Origin: Bradyrhizobium elkanii WSM2783
GTDB lineage: Bacteria > Pseudomonadota > Alphaproteobacteria > Rhizobiales > Xanthobacteraceae
Assembly (NCBI RefSeq): GCF_000472865.1
Contig: NZ_AXAP01000020.1
Location: 1 to 64,000, forward strand
Reading direction: 5' to 3'
Length of the DNA stretch: 64,000 bases
The notes under the pieces were generated by a model. The model made no database searches. It was given only the letters and a program-made list of their open reading frames with translations, and was not told the origin of the DNA. The position numbers were made by a program, and so were the translations under genes. Within the stretch, counting starts at the first letter, position 1. Every line of letters begins with the position of its first letter. Shown here in pieces: positions 41,534 to 50,987 of the stretch.

Positions 41534-42268
41534 TTAGAGTGTCCAGCCGCCGTCGATGGCATGCGCGACGCCGGTGGTGAACGCGCTCTCGTCGCTGGCG
41601 AGATAGACGGCGAGTGCGGCGATCTCCTCGGCGGTGCCGAGCCGGCCCATCGGCTGGCGGGCGATGAACATGTCGCGCCCCTGCGGGCCCGCGGCGGCGG
41701 CGCGCTGTAGCATCGAGGGCGTCTCGACCGTGCCGGGGCAGATGCAGTTGCAGCGGATGCCTTTGGAAATGAAGTCGGCCGCGACCGAGCGGGTGAGGGC
41801 GGCCACCGCCGCTTTGGTCGCTCCGTAGACGTAACGGTTCGGCGCGGCCTTGAACACGCCGGCGGCGGAGGCGATGTTCACGATCGCGCCACCGCCCGCG
41901 TCCAGCATGCCCGGCAGGAAGGCACGGATCGTGCGGTGCATCGACTTCACATTGAGGTCGAAGGAGAAATCCCAGTCCTCATCGGAGCAATCGAGCACCG
42001 TGCCGTGATGGACGAAGCCGGCGGCATTGAGCAGGATGTCAGTCTTGCCGACGCGCTTGGCCATCGCCGCGACCGCAGCGGTGTCGCGCACGTCCAGCCG
42101 CGCCACCTCGGCGATGCCCCCTTGCTTGAGGAGCGCGAGCTTCTCCTCGTCGATATCGGTGGCGAACACGGTGGCGCCCTCGCGCGCAAAGGCCACCGCG
42201 CAAGCGCGGCCGATGCCCACGGCCGCTGCGGTGACGAATGCGCGCTTGCCCTTCAGGCGGTCTGACAT
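41534..42268 (-). CDS. SDR dehydrogenase resembling 2-keto-3-deoxy-L-fuconate dehydrogenase / DHRS6
   Basis: About 244 residues from the second ATG (MSDRLKGK), with an upstream in-frame ATG at 42295. The nucleotide loop reads TAAAVGIGRA, an Ala-for-Gly variant also found in the DHRS6/BDH2 group, and NAAGFVHHGTVLDC plus KGIRCNCICPGTVETPS are strongly reminiscent of that group. Catalytic YGATK is present. Bacterial relatives oxidise 2-keto-3-deoxy-L-fuconate. Together with the IlvD-like dehydratase this suggests oxidation of a 2-keto-3-deoxy aldonate. Confidence 0.85.
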   Translation of the reverse strand: MSDRLKGKRAFVTAAAVGIGRACAVAFAREGATVFATDIDEEKLALLKQGGIAEVARLDVRDTAAVAAMAKRVGKTDILLNAAGFVHHGTVLDCSDEDWDFSFDLNVKSMHRTIRAFLPGMLDAGGGAIVNIASAAGVFKAAPNRYVYGATKAAVAALTRSVAADFISKGIRCNCICPGTVETPSMLQRAAAAGPQGRDMFIARQPMGRLGTAEEIAALAVYLASDESAFTTGVAHAIDGGWTL

Positions 42269-42290
42269 GTTGTCTCCCTTCATTCTGCCC

Positions 42291-42415
42291 GTCATTCCGG
42301 GGCACGCGAAGCGTGAGCTATGATGTGCAATTGCACATCAGAGAATCCATTTGTCCGCTCGCGTTTGTGGCGCAATGGATTCCGGGTTCGCCGCTTCGCG
42401 ACGCCCCGGAATGAC
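42291..42415. repeat. dispersed palindromic repeat D, copy 1
   Basis: GTCATTCCGGGGCACGCGAA on the left pairs with CGACGCCCCGGAATGAC on the right; inside are GAATCCATTTG and CAATGGATTCCGGG and an insert TGATGTGCAATTGCACATCA that is itself a perfect palindrome. A second copy is at 55733-55837. Lies between the SDR gene and the dehydratase gene. Confidence 0.85.
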
Positions 42416-42421
42416 CCCGAC

Positions 42422-44230
42422 CTAGTGATTATCCCTGGCCACCCCGACCTTGCCGGCGATGTCCTGATAGCGGGTGGCGAGTTCGAGGCAGGCGCCCGTG
42501 GCCTGCTGGCCGACGGTGGCGCGATAGAGTTCCTGCCACGGCGTCTGGTTCGCCGGATAGCGGAAGCCGCCATTCGCCTTCAATTCGGCATGCCGCTTCT
42601 TCACCTCGTCGTCCGAGATCAGGATGTTGGCGGTGCCTTTGTTCAGGTCGATGCGCACCCGGTCGCCGGTCTTCAGGATCGCCAGCCCGCCATCGGCGGC
42701 CGCTTCCGGCGAGGCGTTGAGGATCGACGGCGAGCCCGAGGTGCCGGACTGGCGTCCGTCGCCGATGCACGGCAGGGACAGGATGCCGCGTTTGATCAGC
42801 GCCGCCGGCGGCTGCATGTTCACGACTTCGGCACCGCCGGGATAGCCGATCGGACCGGCGCCGCGGATGAACAGCATGCAGTGCTCGTCGATCTCGAGCG
42901 AGGGATCCTCGATCCGCTTGTGGTAATCCTCCGGCCCCTCGAACACGATGGCGCGACCCTCGAAGGCGTTCGGGTCCTTCGGGTTGACCAGATAGCGGTC
43001 GCGGAACTCCTTGGAGATCACGCTGGTCTTCATGATCGCGGAATCGAAGAGATTGCCGCGCAGTACCAGGAAGCCTGCGTCCTTCACCAGCGGCTTGTCG
43101 TAGGTCCAGATCACGTCGGCATCGGGCCGGGCTGCATCCTTGCAGTTCTCGCCCATGGTGCGGCCGTTGACCGTCACTGCATCTTCATGGATGCGTTTGT
43201 GCGTCATCAATTCGCGCACCACTGAGGGCACGCCGCCGGCGCGGTGATATTCCTCGCCGAGATAGAAGCCGGCTGGCTGCATGTTCACCAGCAGCGGCAC
43301 GTCGTGGCCATATTTCTGCCAGTCGTCGATCGACAATTCGACGCCGACATGGCGGGCGAGTGCGTTGATGTGGATCGGCGCGTTGGTCGAGCCGCCGATC
43401 GCCGAATTCACCACGATGCAGTTCTCGAACGCCTTGCGGGTGAGGATGTCGGAAGGCTTCAGGTCCTCCCAGACCATCTCGACGATGCGCTTGCCGGTCT
43501 CATAGGCGATCTGGCCGCGCTCGCGATAGGGCGCGGGGATCGCCGCGCATCCTGGCAGCGACATGCCGAGCGCTTCGGCCAGCGAGTTCATGGTCGAGGC
43601 AGTGCCCATCGTGTTGCAATGGCCGACCGACGGCGCCGAGGAGGCGACGACGTTCATGAACTCCTCATAATCGATCTCGCCGGCGGCGAGTTGCTCGCGC
43701 GCCTTCCAGACCACGGTGCCGGAACCTGAGCGCACGCCATTGTGCCAGCCATTCAACATCGGCCCGCCCGACAGCACGATCGCGGGCAGGTTCACGGTCG
43801 CCGCCGCCATCAGGCAGGCGGGCGTGGTCTTGTCGCAGCCGGTGGTCAGCACCACGCCATCGAGCGGATAGCCGAAGAGAACTTCGACAAGGCCGAGATA
43901 GGCGAGATTGCGATCGAGCGCGGCGGTGGGCCGCTTCCCCGTCTCCTGAATTGGATGGGTCGGAAACTCCATCGCGATACCGCCGGCTTCGCGGATGCCT
44001 TCGCGCACCCGATGCGCCAATTCAAGATGATGGCGATTGCAGGGCGAGAGATCGTTGCCGGTCTGCGCAATGCCGATGATCGGTTTGCCGGACTGCAGTT
44101 CCTGCCGCGTCAGTCCATAATTAAGGTAGCGCTCGAGATAGAGCGCGGTCATGCCGGGATTGTGCGGGTTGTTGAACCATTCACTGGAGCGGAGCTTGCG
44201 TTTGGTGACTGGCGTAACGGGCTTGTTCAT
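42422..44230 (-). CDS. IlvD/Edd-family aldonate dehydratase (L-arabonate dehydratase-like)
   Basis: About 602 residues from the ATG at 44230 (GGGGAG upstream; the frame runs to 44263). Iron-sulfur cysteines appear in NDLSPCN, TTGCDKTTPAC and SVGHCNTMGT. The N-terminus (LRSSEWFNNPHNPGMTALYL) is that of the [2Fe-2S] sugar-acid branch (L-arabonate, D-xylonate, L-fuconate dehydratases) rather than IlvD. It removes water from an aldonate to give a 2-keto-3-deoxy acid. Divergent from the sugar ABC transporter; the two SDR genes lie downstream. Confidence 0.9.
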   Translation of the reverse strand: MNKPVTPVTKRKLRSSEWFNNPHNPGMTALYLERYLNYGLTRQELQSGKPIIGIAQTGNDLSPCNRHHLELAHRVREGIREAGGIAMEFPTHPIQETGKRPTAALDRNLAYLGLVEVLFGYPLDGVVLTTGCDKTTPACLMAAATVNLPAIVLSGGPMLNGWHNGVRSGSGTVVWKAREQLAAGEIDYEEFMNVVASSAPSVGHCNTMGTASTMNSLAEALGMSLPGCAAIPAPYRERGQIAYETGKRIVEMVWEDLKPSDILTRKAFENCIVVNSAIGGSTNAPIHINALARHVGVELSIDDWQKYGHDVPLLVNMQPAGFYLGEEYHRAGGVPSVVRELMTHKRIHEDAVTVNGRTMGENCKDAARPDADVIWTYDKPLVKDAGFLVLRGNLFDSAIMKTSVISKEFRDRYLVNPKDPNAFEGRAIVFEGPEDYHKRIEDPSLEIDEHCMLFIRGAGPIGYPGGAEVVNMQPPAALIKRGILSLPCIGDGRQSGTSGSPSILNASPEAAADGGLAILKTGDRVRIDLNKGTANILISDDEVKKRHAELKANGGFRYPANQTPWQELYRATVGQQATGACLELATRYQDIAGKVGVARDNH

Positions 44231-44451
44231 TGTTTCTCCCCGAGCGCAAAAGGCATGCTGCACTGCACTCAGCCTTGTTTCATTGACGCGACTTTATGCA
44301 CGTCGACCGACTGTTCGCAATTGATTGAGCGCCGCGATATTCAACTTTGATCCAACGACATGGCGAAAAAATTCTGCTAAGAGGCAACTCAACTTGAAGA
44401 GTGGGCAGGGCCTTTATGGTCCTAACCGCCGCTAGAATCGGAGGGAAATGA

Positions 44452-45513
44452 ATGGCGTCGGTGCAGATTAGCGACGTGCGCAAGTCGTTCGGTGGGTTTG
44501 AAGTCCTGCACGGCGTGACTGTTCCGATCGAGGACGGTGCGTTCGTGGTGTTGGTCGGCCCCTCCGGCTGCGGCAAGTCGACATTGCTGCGCATGCTGGC
44601 GGGACTGGAGAACATCACCTCCGGGACGATCTCGATCGGCAATCGCGTCGTAAACAACGTGCAGCCGAAAGAGCGCGACATCGCGATGGTGTTCCAGAAC
44701 TACGCGCTGTACCCGCATATGACCGTTGCCCAAAATATGGGCTTCTCGTTGAAATTGCGGAACGCGAACCAGCAGGACATCACCTCCCGGGTCAAGAAGG
44801 CCGCCGAAATCCTCGCATTGACGCCGCTCCTTGAGCGCTTCCCCCGTCAACTGTCGGGTGGTCAGCGCCAGCGCGTCGCCATGGGGCGCGCGATCGTCCG
44901 CGATCCCCAAGTGTTCCTGTTCGACGAGCCGCTGTCCAATCTCGACGCCAAGCTGCGCGTCGCCATGCGCACCGAGATCAAGGAACTGCACCAGCGGCTG
45001 AAGACCACGACGGTCTACGTCACCCACGACCAGATCGAGGCGATGACGATGGCCGACAAGATCGTCGTCATGCATGACGGCATCGTCGAGCAGATGGGAT
45101 CGCCGCTCGAGCTCTATGACAAGCCCGACAACCAGTTCGTCGCCGGCTTCATCGGCTCGCCCGCAATGAACTTCCTCAACGGGCATCTGAAAGCCAACGG
45201 TCAGGTTTATGTCGAGACCGAGGAGGGCGCCCGGTTGCCGCTGGCGACCGCGCCGACCGCTTCCGACGGCAAGCCGGTGGTTTATGGCATCAGGCCCGAG
45301 CATCTCGACCTCGCCAGTGACGGCATCGAGGCCGAAGTCATCGTCGTCGAGCCCACCGGTTCGGAAACCCAGATCGTGGCGCGCATCGGCAAGCAGGACA
45401 TCATTGCGGTGTTCCGCGAGCGACACGACGTCAAGCCCGGCGAAAGGATTCATTTGCGGCCGCGGGCGTCGTCCGCTCACCTGTTCGACAAGGACACCGG
45501 CCACCGTCTTTAG
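44452..45513 (+). CDS. sugar ABC transporter ATP-binding protein, UgpC/MsmK-like
   Basis: 353 residues. Walker A GPSGCGKST, Q-loop MVFQNYALYPHMTV, signature LSGGQRQRVAMGRA, Walker B VFLFDEPLSNLDAKLR, switch THDQIEAMTMADKI, and the C-terminal OB (TOBE) domain to DKDTGHRL. It energises the CUT1 importer formed with the binding protein and permeases downstream. The stop TAG is the first triplet of repeat A, copy 4. Confidence 0.92.
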   Translation: MASVQISDVRKSFGGFEVLHGVTVPIEDGAFVVLVGPSGCGKSTLLRMLAGLENITSGTISIGNRVVNNVQPKERDIAMVFQNYALYPHMTVAQNMGFSLKLRNANQQDITSRVKKAAEILALTPLLERFPRQLSGGQRQRVAMGRAIVRDPQVFLFDEPLSNLDAKLRVAMRTEIKELHQRLKTTTVYVTHDQIEAMTMADKIVVMHDGIVEQMGSPLELYDKPDNQFVAGFIGSPAMNFLNGHLKANGQVYVETEEGARLPLATAPTASDGKPVVYGIRPEHLDLASDGIEAEVIVVEPTGSETQIVARIGKQDIIAVFRERHDVKPGERIHLRPRASSAHLFDKDTGHRL

Positions 45514-45615
45514 AGCATGATCCGGAAAAGTGGAGACCGGTTTTCCGAAGAAGATCATGCTCGAACAAAGAGCTAGAGCGGGATGACGATTCGAAGAAAA
45601 GTCATCACGCCCTAG
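45511..45615. repeat. dispersed palindromic repeat A, copy 4
   Basis: TAGAGCATGATCCGGAAAAG, mirrored CCGGTTTTCC...GATCATGCTC, then a second TAGAGCGGGATGACGATTCG module. Nearly identical to the copy at 7483-7583. The leading TAG is the stop of the ATP-binding-protein gene; the binding-protein gene starts 56 nt after the element. Confidence 0.85.
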
Positions 45616-45670
45616 GCGGCCGGATTAACTAGCCCAAGCAAGACCATAAAATTAAGGGAGAAGACTTGAA

Positions 45671-46993
45671 ATGAATAAGTTTACGACCGATCGCCGCTCG
45701 CTGCTCAAGGGCGGTGCGGGCCTTCTGGCAGCCGCCGCGACGATGTCGGGCGACGAACTGCTGGGCTATGCGAAGGCCTGGGCGCAGACTTCGCCGTGGA
45801 AGCCGGAGCCGGGGGCCAAGATCAACCTGTTGCGCTGGAAGCGTTTCGTCGAAGCCGAAGACGTTGCCTTCATGAAGATCGTCGACGCCTTCCAGAAGGC
45901 CAACAACGTCACCATCAACGTCTCCAACGAATCCTACGACGACATCCAGCCCAAGGCGTCGGTTGCCGCCAACACCGGGCAGGGCCTCGACATGGTCTGG
46001 GGTCTGTATTCGCTGCCGTTCCTGTTCCCGAGCAAATGCGTCGATGTTACCGACGTCGCCGACTATCTCGGCCAGAAATGCGGCGGCTGGACTGACTCCG
46101 GCAAGGCCTACGGCATGCTCAACGGCAAATGGATCGGGATTCCCGTTGCGGCCACCGGCGGCCTCGTCAACTATCGCGTCGCCGCGGCCGAGAAGGCCGG
46201 CCACAAGGAGTTCCCGAAGGATCTCGCCGGCTTTGCCGACCTCGTGAAGGGCATGAACAAGAACGGCACGCCGGCCGGCATGGCGCTGGGCCATGCTTCG
46301 GGCGACGCCAACGGCTGGCTGCACTGGGCGCTGTGGGCCCATGGCGGCAAGATGATCGACAAGAACAACAAGGTCGTCATCAACTCGCCGGAGACCGCCA
46401 AGTCGCTGGAGTACGTCAAGGGCCTCTACGAGAACTTCGTGCCGGGCACGGCCTCATGGAACGACAGCTCCAACAACAAGGCGTTCCTCGCCGGCCAGCT
46501 TCACCTCACCACGAACGGCATCTCGATCTATGTGACGGCGAAGAAGGAAAATCCGCAGATCGCGGAGGACATGAACCATGCGCATCTGCCGCCCGGCATC
46601 GACGGCAAGACGCGCGAGCTTCATCTCGGGTTCCCGATCCTGATCTTCACCTTCTCGAAGTATCCGCAGACCTGCAAGGCGTTCACCGCCTTCATGCTGG
46701 AGCCGGACCAGTTCAACCCCTGGATCGAAGCGGCGCAGGGTTATCTGTCCCACTTCCTCCTCGGCTACGACAAGAACCCGGTCTGGACCGCAGATCCGAA
46801 GACGACGCCTTACCGCAGCGTGGCGCAGAGCGCGTCGACGCCGGCCGGCGAGGCGCAGATGAGCGAGAACGCGGCGGCTGCGATCGCCGACTTCGTGCTC
46901 GTCGACATGTACGCGAACTACTGCACCGGACGCGAGGATACGAAAACCGCGATGGCTTCGGCCGAACGCGCGGCCAAGCGCATCTTCCGCTAA
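45671..46993 (+). CDS. sugar ABC transporter extracellular binding protein (Tat-exported)
   Basis: 440 residues with AAGGGAG upstream of the ATG. Tat-type signal: DRRSLLKGGAGLLAAAATM, followed by AWAQ cleavage at about residue 39. The rest is the family 1 solute-binding fold (FVEAEDVAFMKIVDAFQKAN, TGQGLDMVWGLYSLPFLFP, LHWALWAHGGKM). Binds a sugar or sugar acid in the periplasm. Ligand unknown. Confidence 0.9.
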   Translation: MNKFTTDRRSLLKGGAGLLAAAATMSGDELLGYAKAWAQTSPWKPEPGAKINLLRWKRFVEAEDVAFMKIVDAFQKANNVTINVSNESYDDIQPKASVAANTGQGLDMVWGLYSLPFLFPSKCVDVTDVADYLGQKCGGWTDSGKAYGMLNGKWIGIPVAATGGLVNYRVAAAEKAGHKEFPKDLAGFADLVKGMNKNGTPAGMALGHASGDANGWLHWALWAHGGKMIDKNNKVVINSPETAKSLEYVKGLYENFVPGTASWNDSSNNKAFLAGQLHLTTNGISIYVTAKKENPQIAEDMNHAHLPPGIDGKTRELHLGFPILIFTFSKYPQTCKAFTAFMLEPDQFNPWIEAAQGYLSHFLLGYDKNPVWTADPKTTPYRSVAQSASTPAGEAQMSENAAAAIADFVLVDMYANYCTGREDTKTAMASAERAAKRIFR

Positions 46994-47107
46994 GCGAACG
47001 GCCGGCGCGGAGTGCCGCGCCGGCCTTGGATGTGAAGGTGATCGGGGCGACGCTCGGCCGTGGGGGGCACGGGCCGGCGTTGCCTTCGATTTGGAGTTGG
47101 AGACGGA

Positions 47108-48067
47108 ATGAGCACTGTCCAGACATCGATGCCGGCGCAGACTGCCGCTGCCGGCGAGCAGTCACTTTGGTCAAGACTGCGCGCCAGCCGTAACTGGGCG
47201 GCGCTGTGGTTCATGCTGCCGGCCGCGGCCTTCCTGATCCTGTTCCTGGCCTATCCGCTCGGGCTCGGCATCTGGATGAGCTTCACGGACGAACGCATCG
47301 GCCGTGCCGGCGTCTTCATCGGCCTGGAGAACTATCTATGGCTGTGGGACGACGCGATCTTCTGGCTGTCGGTCTTCAACACGATCCTCTACACGCTGAT
47401 CGCCAGCGTCATCAAATTCGCGATCGGCCTCTATCTCGCGCTGCTCTTGAACCGGCACATGCCGTTCAAGGCCATGATCCGCTCGATCGTGCTGATTCCC
47501 TTCATCGTGCCGACGGTGCTGTCGGCGATCGCATTCTGGTGGATCTATGACGCCCAGTTCTCGATCATCTCCTGGTCGCTGATCAAGCTCGGCCTGATTG
47601 AACACAACATCAACTTCCTCGGCGACAGCACCTGGGCCCGCGCCAGCGTCATCTTCGCCAATGTCTGGCGCGGCGTTCCGTTCGTGGCGATCACGCTATT
47701 GGCCGGCCTGCAGACGGTGTCGCCCTCGCTCTATGAGGCCGCGACGCTCGATGGCGCCACCAACTGGCAGCGCTTCCGCTACATCACCTATCCGCTGCTG
47801 ACGCCGATCATCGCCGTGGTGATGACGTTCTCGGTGCTGTTCACCTTCACCGACTTCCAGCTCATCTGGGCTCTGACCCGCGGCGGGCCGGTCAATGCGA
47901 CGCATCTGATGGCGACGCTGAGCTATCAGCGCGGCATCATCTCCGGACGGCTGGGCGAGGGCGCGGCGATTGCGACCGCGATGATCCCGTTCCTGCTCGC
48001 CGCGATCGCGATCTCCTGGTTCGGCATGCAGCGCCGCAAGTGGCAGCAAGGATCGAACAATGACTGA
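47108..48067 (+). CDS. sugar ABC transporter permease (MalF-type)
   Basis: 319 residues from the ATG at 47108 with GGAGACGG upstream. Six membrane helices and the EAA loop LYEAATLDGATNWQRFRYIT, which contacts the ATPase. First of two CUT1 permeases; the second starts 8 nt before its stop. Confidence 0.9.
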   Translation: MSTVQTSMPAQTAAAGEQSLWSRLRASRNWAALWFMLPAAAFLILFLAYPLGLGIWMSFTDERIGRAGVFIGLENYLWLWDDAIFWLSVFNTILYTLIASVIKFAIGLYLALLLNRHMPFKAMIRSIVLIPFIVPTVLSAIAFWWIYDAQFSIISWSLIKLGLIEHNINFLGDSTWARASVIFANVWRGVPFVAITLLAGLQTVSPSLYEAATLDGATNWQRFRYITYPLLTPIIAVVMTFSVLFTFTDFQLIWALTRGGPVNATHLMATLSYQRGIISGRLGEGAAIATAMIPFLLAAIAISWFGMQRRKWQQGSNND

Positions 48068-48968
48068 TTCAGCCCTGCAAACCAAAGCGCCGGCGTCGGC
48101 CGTGAGCGACGATTCCGAGGGCATGAGCTATCTGGAGTCGCTGCCGCGGCGCCTGATCACGCTCTATCTGCCGCTGTTCATCATCCTCGTGGTGCTGCTG
48201 TTCCCGTTCTACTGGATGGTGCTGACGTCGATCAAACCGGACGAGCAGTTGATCGACATGGAGAAGTTCAACCCGTTCTGGGTTGTCCATCCGACCTTCA
48301 AGCACATCAGCAAGCTGCTGTTCGAGACGCAGTATCCGCGCTGGCTTTGGAACACGATGTATGTGGCTGTCGGCGCCACCTTCCTGTCGATCGCGGCCAG
48401 CGTGCTGGCGGCCTATGCGATCACGCGGCTGCGGTTCAAGGGCGCCGACACGGTCGGCATCCTGATCTTCTTCGCCTATCTGGTGCCGCCGTCGATCCTG
48501 TTCATCCCGCTGGCCTCGGTGATCCAGGCCTATGGCCTGTTCGACTCGCCGCTGTCGCTGATCCTGGTCTATCCGACCTTGCTCATTCCGTTCTCGACCT
48601 GGCTCCTGATGGGGTACTTCAAGACCATCCCCTATGAGCTCGAGGAATGCGCGCTGATCGACGGCGCCTCGCGCTGGCAGATCCTGGCCAAGATCATCGT
48701 GCCGCTGGCGATCCCCGGCCTGATCTCGGCCTTCATCTTCTCGTTCACGCTGTGCTGGAACGAGTTCATCTATGCGCTGACCTTCCTGCAATCGACGCCG
48801 AACAAGACGGTGCCGGTCGCGATCGTCAACGAGTTCGTCGACGGCGACATCTACAAGTGGGGATCGCTGATGGCCGGCGCGTTGGTCGGCTCGCTGCCGC
48901 TCGTGATCCTTTACGCCTTCTTCGTCGAGCATTATGTGTCGGCCATGACGGGAGCCGTGAAGGAATAG
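48060..48968 (+). CDS. sugar ABC transporter permease (MalG-type)
   Basis: 302 residues. Membrane helices start at LPLFIILVVLLFPFYWMVLT, and the EAA loop reads ELEECALIDGASRWQILAKI. Overlaps the preceding permease gene by 8 nt. Completes the importer encoded from 44452. Confidence 0.9.
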   Translation: MTDSALQTKAPASAVSDDSEGMSYLESLPRRLITLYLPLFIILVVLLFPFYWMVLTSIKPDEQLIDMEKFNPFWVVHPTFKHISKLLFETQYPRWLWNTMYVAVGATFLSIAASVLAAYAITRLRFKGADTVGILIFFAYLVPPSILFIPLASVIQAYGLFDSPLSLILVYPTLLIPFSTWLLMGYFKTIPYELEECALIDGASRWQILAKIIVPLAIPGLISAFIFSFTLCWNEFIYALTFLQSTPNKTVPVAIVNEFVDGDIYKWGSLMAGALVGSLPLVILYAFFVEHYVSAMTGAVKE

Positions 48969-49012
48969 CGCAGGCGCCCATCTAGCCCTGAAGAACACGA
49001 AGGAGTTGGGTC

Positions 49013-49999
49013 TTGCACGTTCTGATTCTCGGCGCCGCCGGTATGGTCGGCCGCAAATTGACCGACCGTCTGCTGCGCGACGGCCGCCTCGGCAAGCAGG
49101 ACATCACCAGGATGACCCTGCAGGACGTCGTCGAGCCTGCAAAGCCGGCCAACGCCTCGATCCCGGTCACGGTGGTGGCGTCCGACTTCGCCGATGCCGG
49201 CGCCGCGGCGCCATTGATCGCCGAGCGGCCCGACGTGATCTTCCATCTCGCTGCGATCGTGTCCGGCGAGGCCGAGGCTGACTTCGACAAGGGCTACCGC
49301 ATCAATCTCGACGGCACGCGCTACCTGATCGACGCCATCCGCGCGGTCGGCGGCGGCTACAAGCCGCGGCTGGTGTTCACGTCCTCGATCGCCGTGTTCG
49401 GCGCCCCGTTCCCGGAAAAGATCGGCGATGAATTCTTCCACACGCCGCTGACGAGCTACGGCACGCAAAAGTCGATCTGCGAGCTTCTGATCAACGACTA
49501 TACCCGCAAGGGCCTCTTCGACGGCATCAGCATCCGCCTGCCGACGATCTGCGTCCGGCCGGGCCGGCCGAACAAGGCGGCGTCGGGCTTCTTCTCCAAC
49601 ATCATGCGCGAGCCGCTCGCCGGCGAGGAGGCGATCCTGCCGGTGTCCGAGGACGTGCGGCACTGGCATGCTTCACCGCGGTCGGCGGTCGGCTTCCTCG
49701 TGCATGCCGGGACCATGGACCTCAATGCCATCGGCCCGCGCCGCAACCTCAGCATGCCCGGGCTCTCCGCCACTGTCGGCGAGCAGATCGCAGCACTCGA
49801 GCGCGTCGCCGGCAAGAACGTCACGGCGCGGATCAAGCGGGTGCCGGATCCGACCATCATCGGCATCGTCTCCGGCTGGCCACGCGACTTCGTCACCGAC
49901 CGCGCGCTGAAGCTCGGCTTCACCACGGCCGAGAAGACCTTCGACGACATCATCCGGATTCACATCGAGGACGAGCTCGGCGGCAAGTTCGCCGCGTAG
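49013..49999 (+). CDS. NAD-dependent epimerase/dehydratase-fold dehydrogenase, D-erythronate dehydrogenase (DenD)-like
   Basis: 328 residues, TTG start with AAGGAG about 8 nt upstream. N-terminal GAAGMVGRKL nucleotide loop, HLAAIVSGEAEADF, catalytic Ser and YGTQK (Tyr-x3-Lys), and ICVRPGRPNKAASGF, all close to my recollection of the DenD family (C2 oxidation of D-erythronate) and more remotely uronate dehydrogenase. The physiological substrate in this locus is uncertain. Followed after 19 nt by a sugar kinase. Confidence 0.8.
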   Translation: MHVLILGAAGMVGRKLTDRLLRDGRLGKQDITRMTLQDVVEPAKPANASIPVTVVASDFADAGAAAPLIAERPDVIFHLAAIVSGEAEADFDKGYRINLDGTRYLIDAIRAVGGGYKPRLVFTSSIAVFGAPFPEKIGDEFFHTPLTSYGTQKSICELLINDYTRKGLFDGISIRLPTICVRPGRPNKAASGFFSNIMREPLAGEEAILPVSEDVRHWHASPRSAVGFLVHAGTMDLNAIGPRRNLSMPGLSATVGEQIAALERVAGKNVTARIKRVPDPTIIGIVSGWPRDFVTDRALKLGFTTAEKTFDDIIRIHIEDELGGKFAA

Positions 50000-50018
50000 T
50001 GTTCGTCGGAGTGCGGTC

Positions 50019-50987
50019 ATGACGCGGGTAGCCTCTATCGGCGAATGCATGATCGAGTTGAGGCAGGCGCAAGGCGGAGCCCAAAGCGGGCACCAGGGCG
50101 GCCTCTACTCCCGGGGTTACGGCGGTGACACCCTCAACACCGCCGTCTATCTCGCGCGCCTTGGCGTCGACGTCGACTACATCACGGCGCTCGGCGACGA
50201 TGCGTTGAGCGAAGAGATGATCGCCACCTGGAAGGCCGAGGGCGTCGGCACCAAGCGTGTCGCCCGGCTCGCGGGCAAACTGCCGGGTCTCTATCTGATC
50301 CAGACCGACGAGAAGGGCGAACGAAAATTCTTCCACTGGCGCGAGAACTCGGCCGCGCGCAAGCTGATGCATTTGCCGGAGACCGAGGATCTCCTCAATT
50401 CGCTCGCGACCTACGATCTTGTCTATCTCTCCGCCATCACGCTCTCCATCTACGACGATTACGGGCGAGGGCGCCTGATGACGGCCCTGAAGCGCGCGCG
50501 CCTGCTCGGCACGCGCTTCGTCTTCGATACCAATTTCCGTGCCCGCGGCTGGCCCGATCTGGCCGAGGCGCGCAGCGCCTATAGCGCGGCGTTCGAGGCG
50601 GCCGACATCGTGCTCGCCTCGATCGAGGATTTGTTGCCGCTCTATCCGGGCGCGGGCACCGAGGCGCTGCTCGCGGGCATTCCGAGCCCGGAAGTGGTGC
50701 TGAAGCTGTCAGAGCCGGCCTGCGTGCTGCGCTTTGCCGGCGGATCGCGGGAAGTGAGGGCCGAGCCGGTGACCCAGCCGGTTATCGACACCACCGCCGC
50801 GGGCGATAGTTTCGCGGCCGCCTACCTTGCGGCGCGGCTTTCCGGCGCCGAGCCGCCGGAGGCCGCGCGGGCGGGCCACCGGCTGGCCGGCGTCGTGGTG
50901 TGCTATCCCGGCGCGATCATTCCGCGCTATGCCATGCCGCCGAAGAAAGTGCCGCGGCCGCCGAGTTCGCGCAGGGTTTCGCAATGA
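50019..50987 (+). CDS. PfkB-family sugar kinase, 2-keto-3-deoxygluconate kinase-like
   Basis: 322 residues. RGYGGDTLNTAVYLARLG near the N-terminus is the first PfkB signature, and DTTAAGDSFAAAYLA near the C-terminus holds the catalytic Asp. Resembles KdgK. It would phosphorylate a 2-keto-3-deoxy acid for the aldolase encoded next, whose start overlaps its stop (ATGA). Confidence 0.88.
   Translation: MTRVASIGECMIELRQAQGGAQSGHQGGLYSRGYGGDTLNTAVYLARLGVDVDYITALGDDALSEEMIATWKAEGVGTKRVARLAGKLPGLYLIQTDEKGERKFFHWRENSAARKLMHLPETEDLLNSLATYDLVYLSAITLSIYDDYGRGRLMTALKRARLLGTRFVFDTNFRARGWPDLAEARSAYSAAFEAADIVLASIEDLLPLYPGAGTEALLAGIPSPEVVLKLSEPACVLRFAGGSREVRAEPVTQPVIDTTAAGDSFAAAYLAARLSGAEPPEAARAGHRLAGVVVCYPGAIIPRYAMPPKKVPRPPSSRRVSQ

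Noticed and set aside
44264..44451. Operator in the dehydratase/ABC divergent spacer
   Set aside because: I could find no convincing inverted repeat or known regulator motif; only AT-rich tracts.
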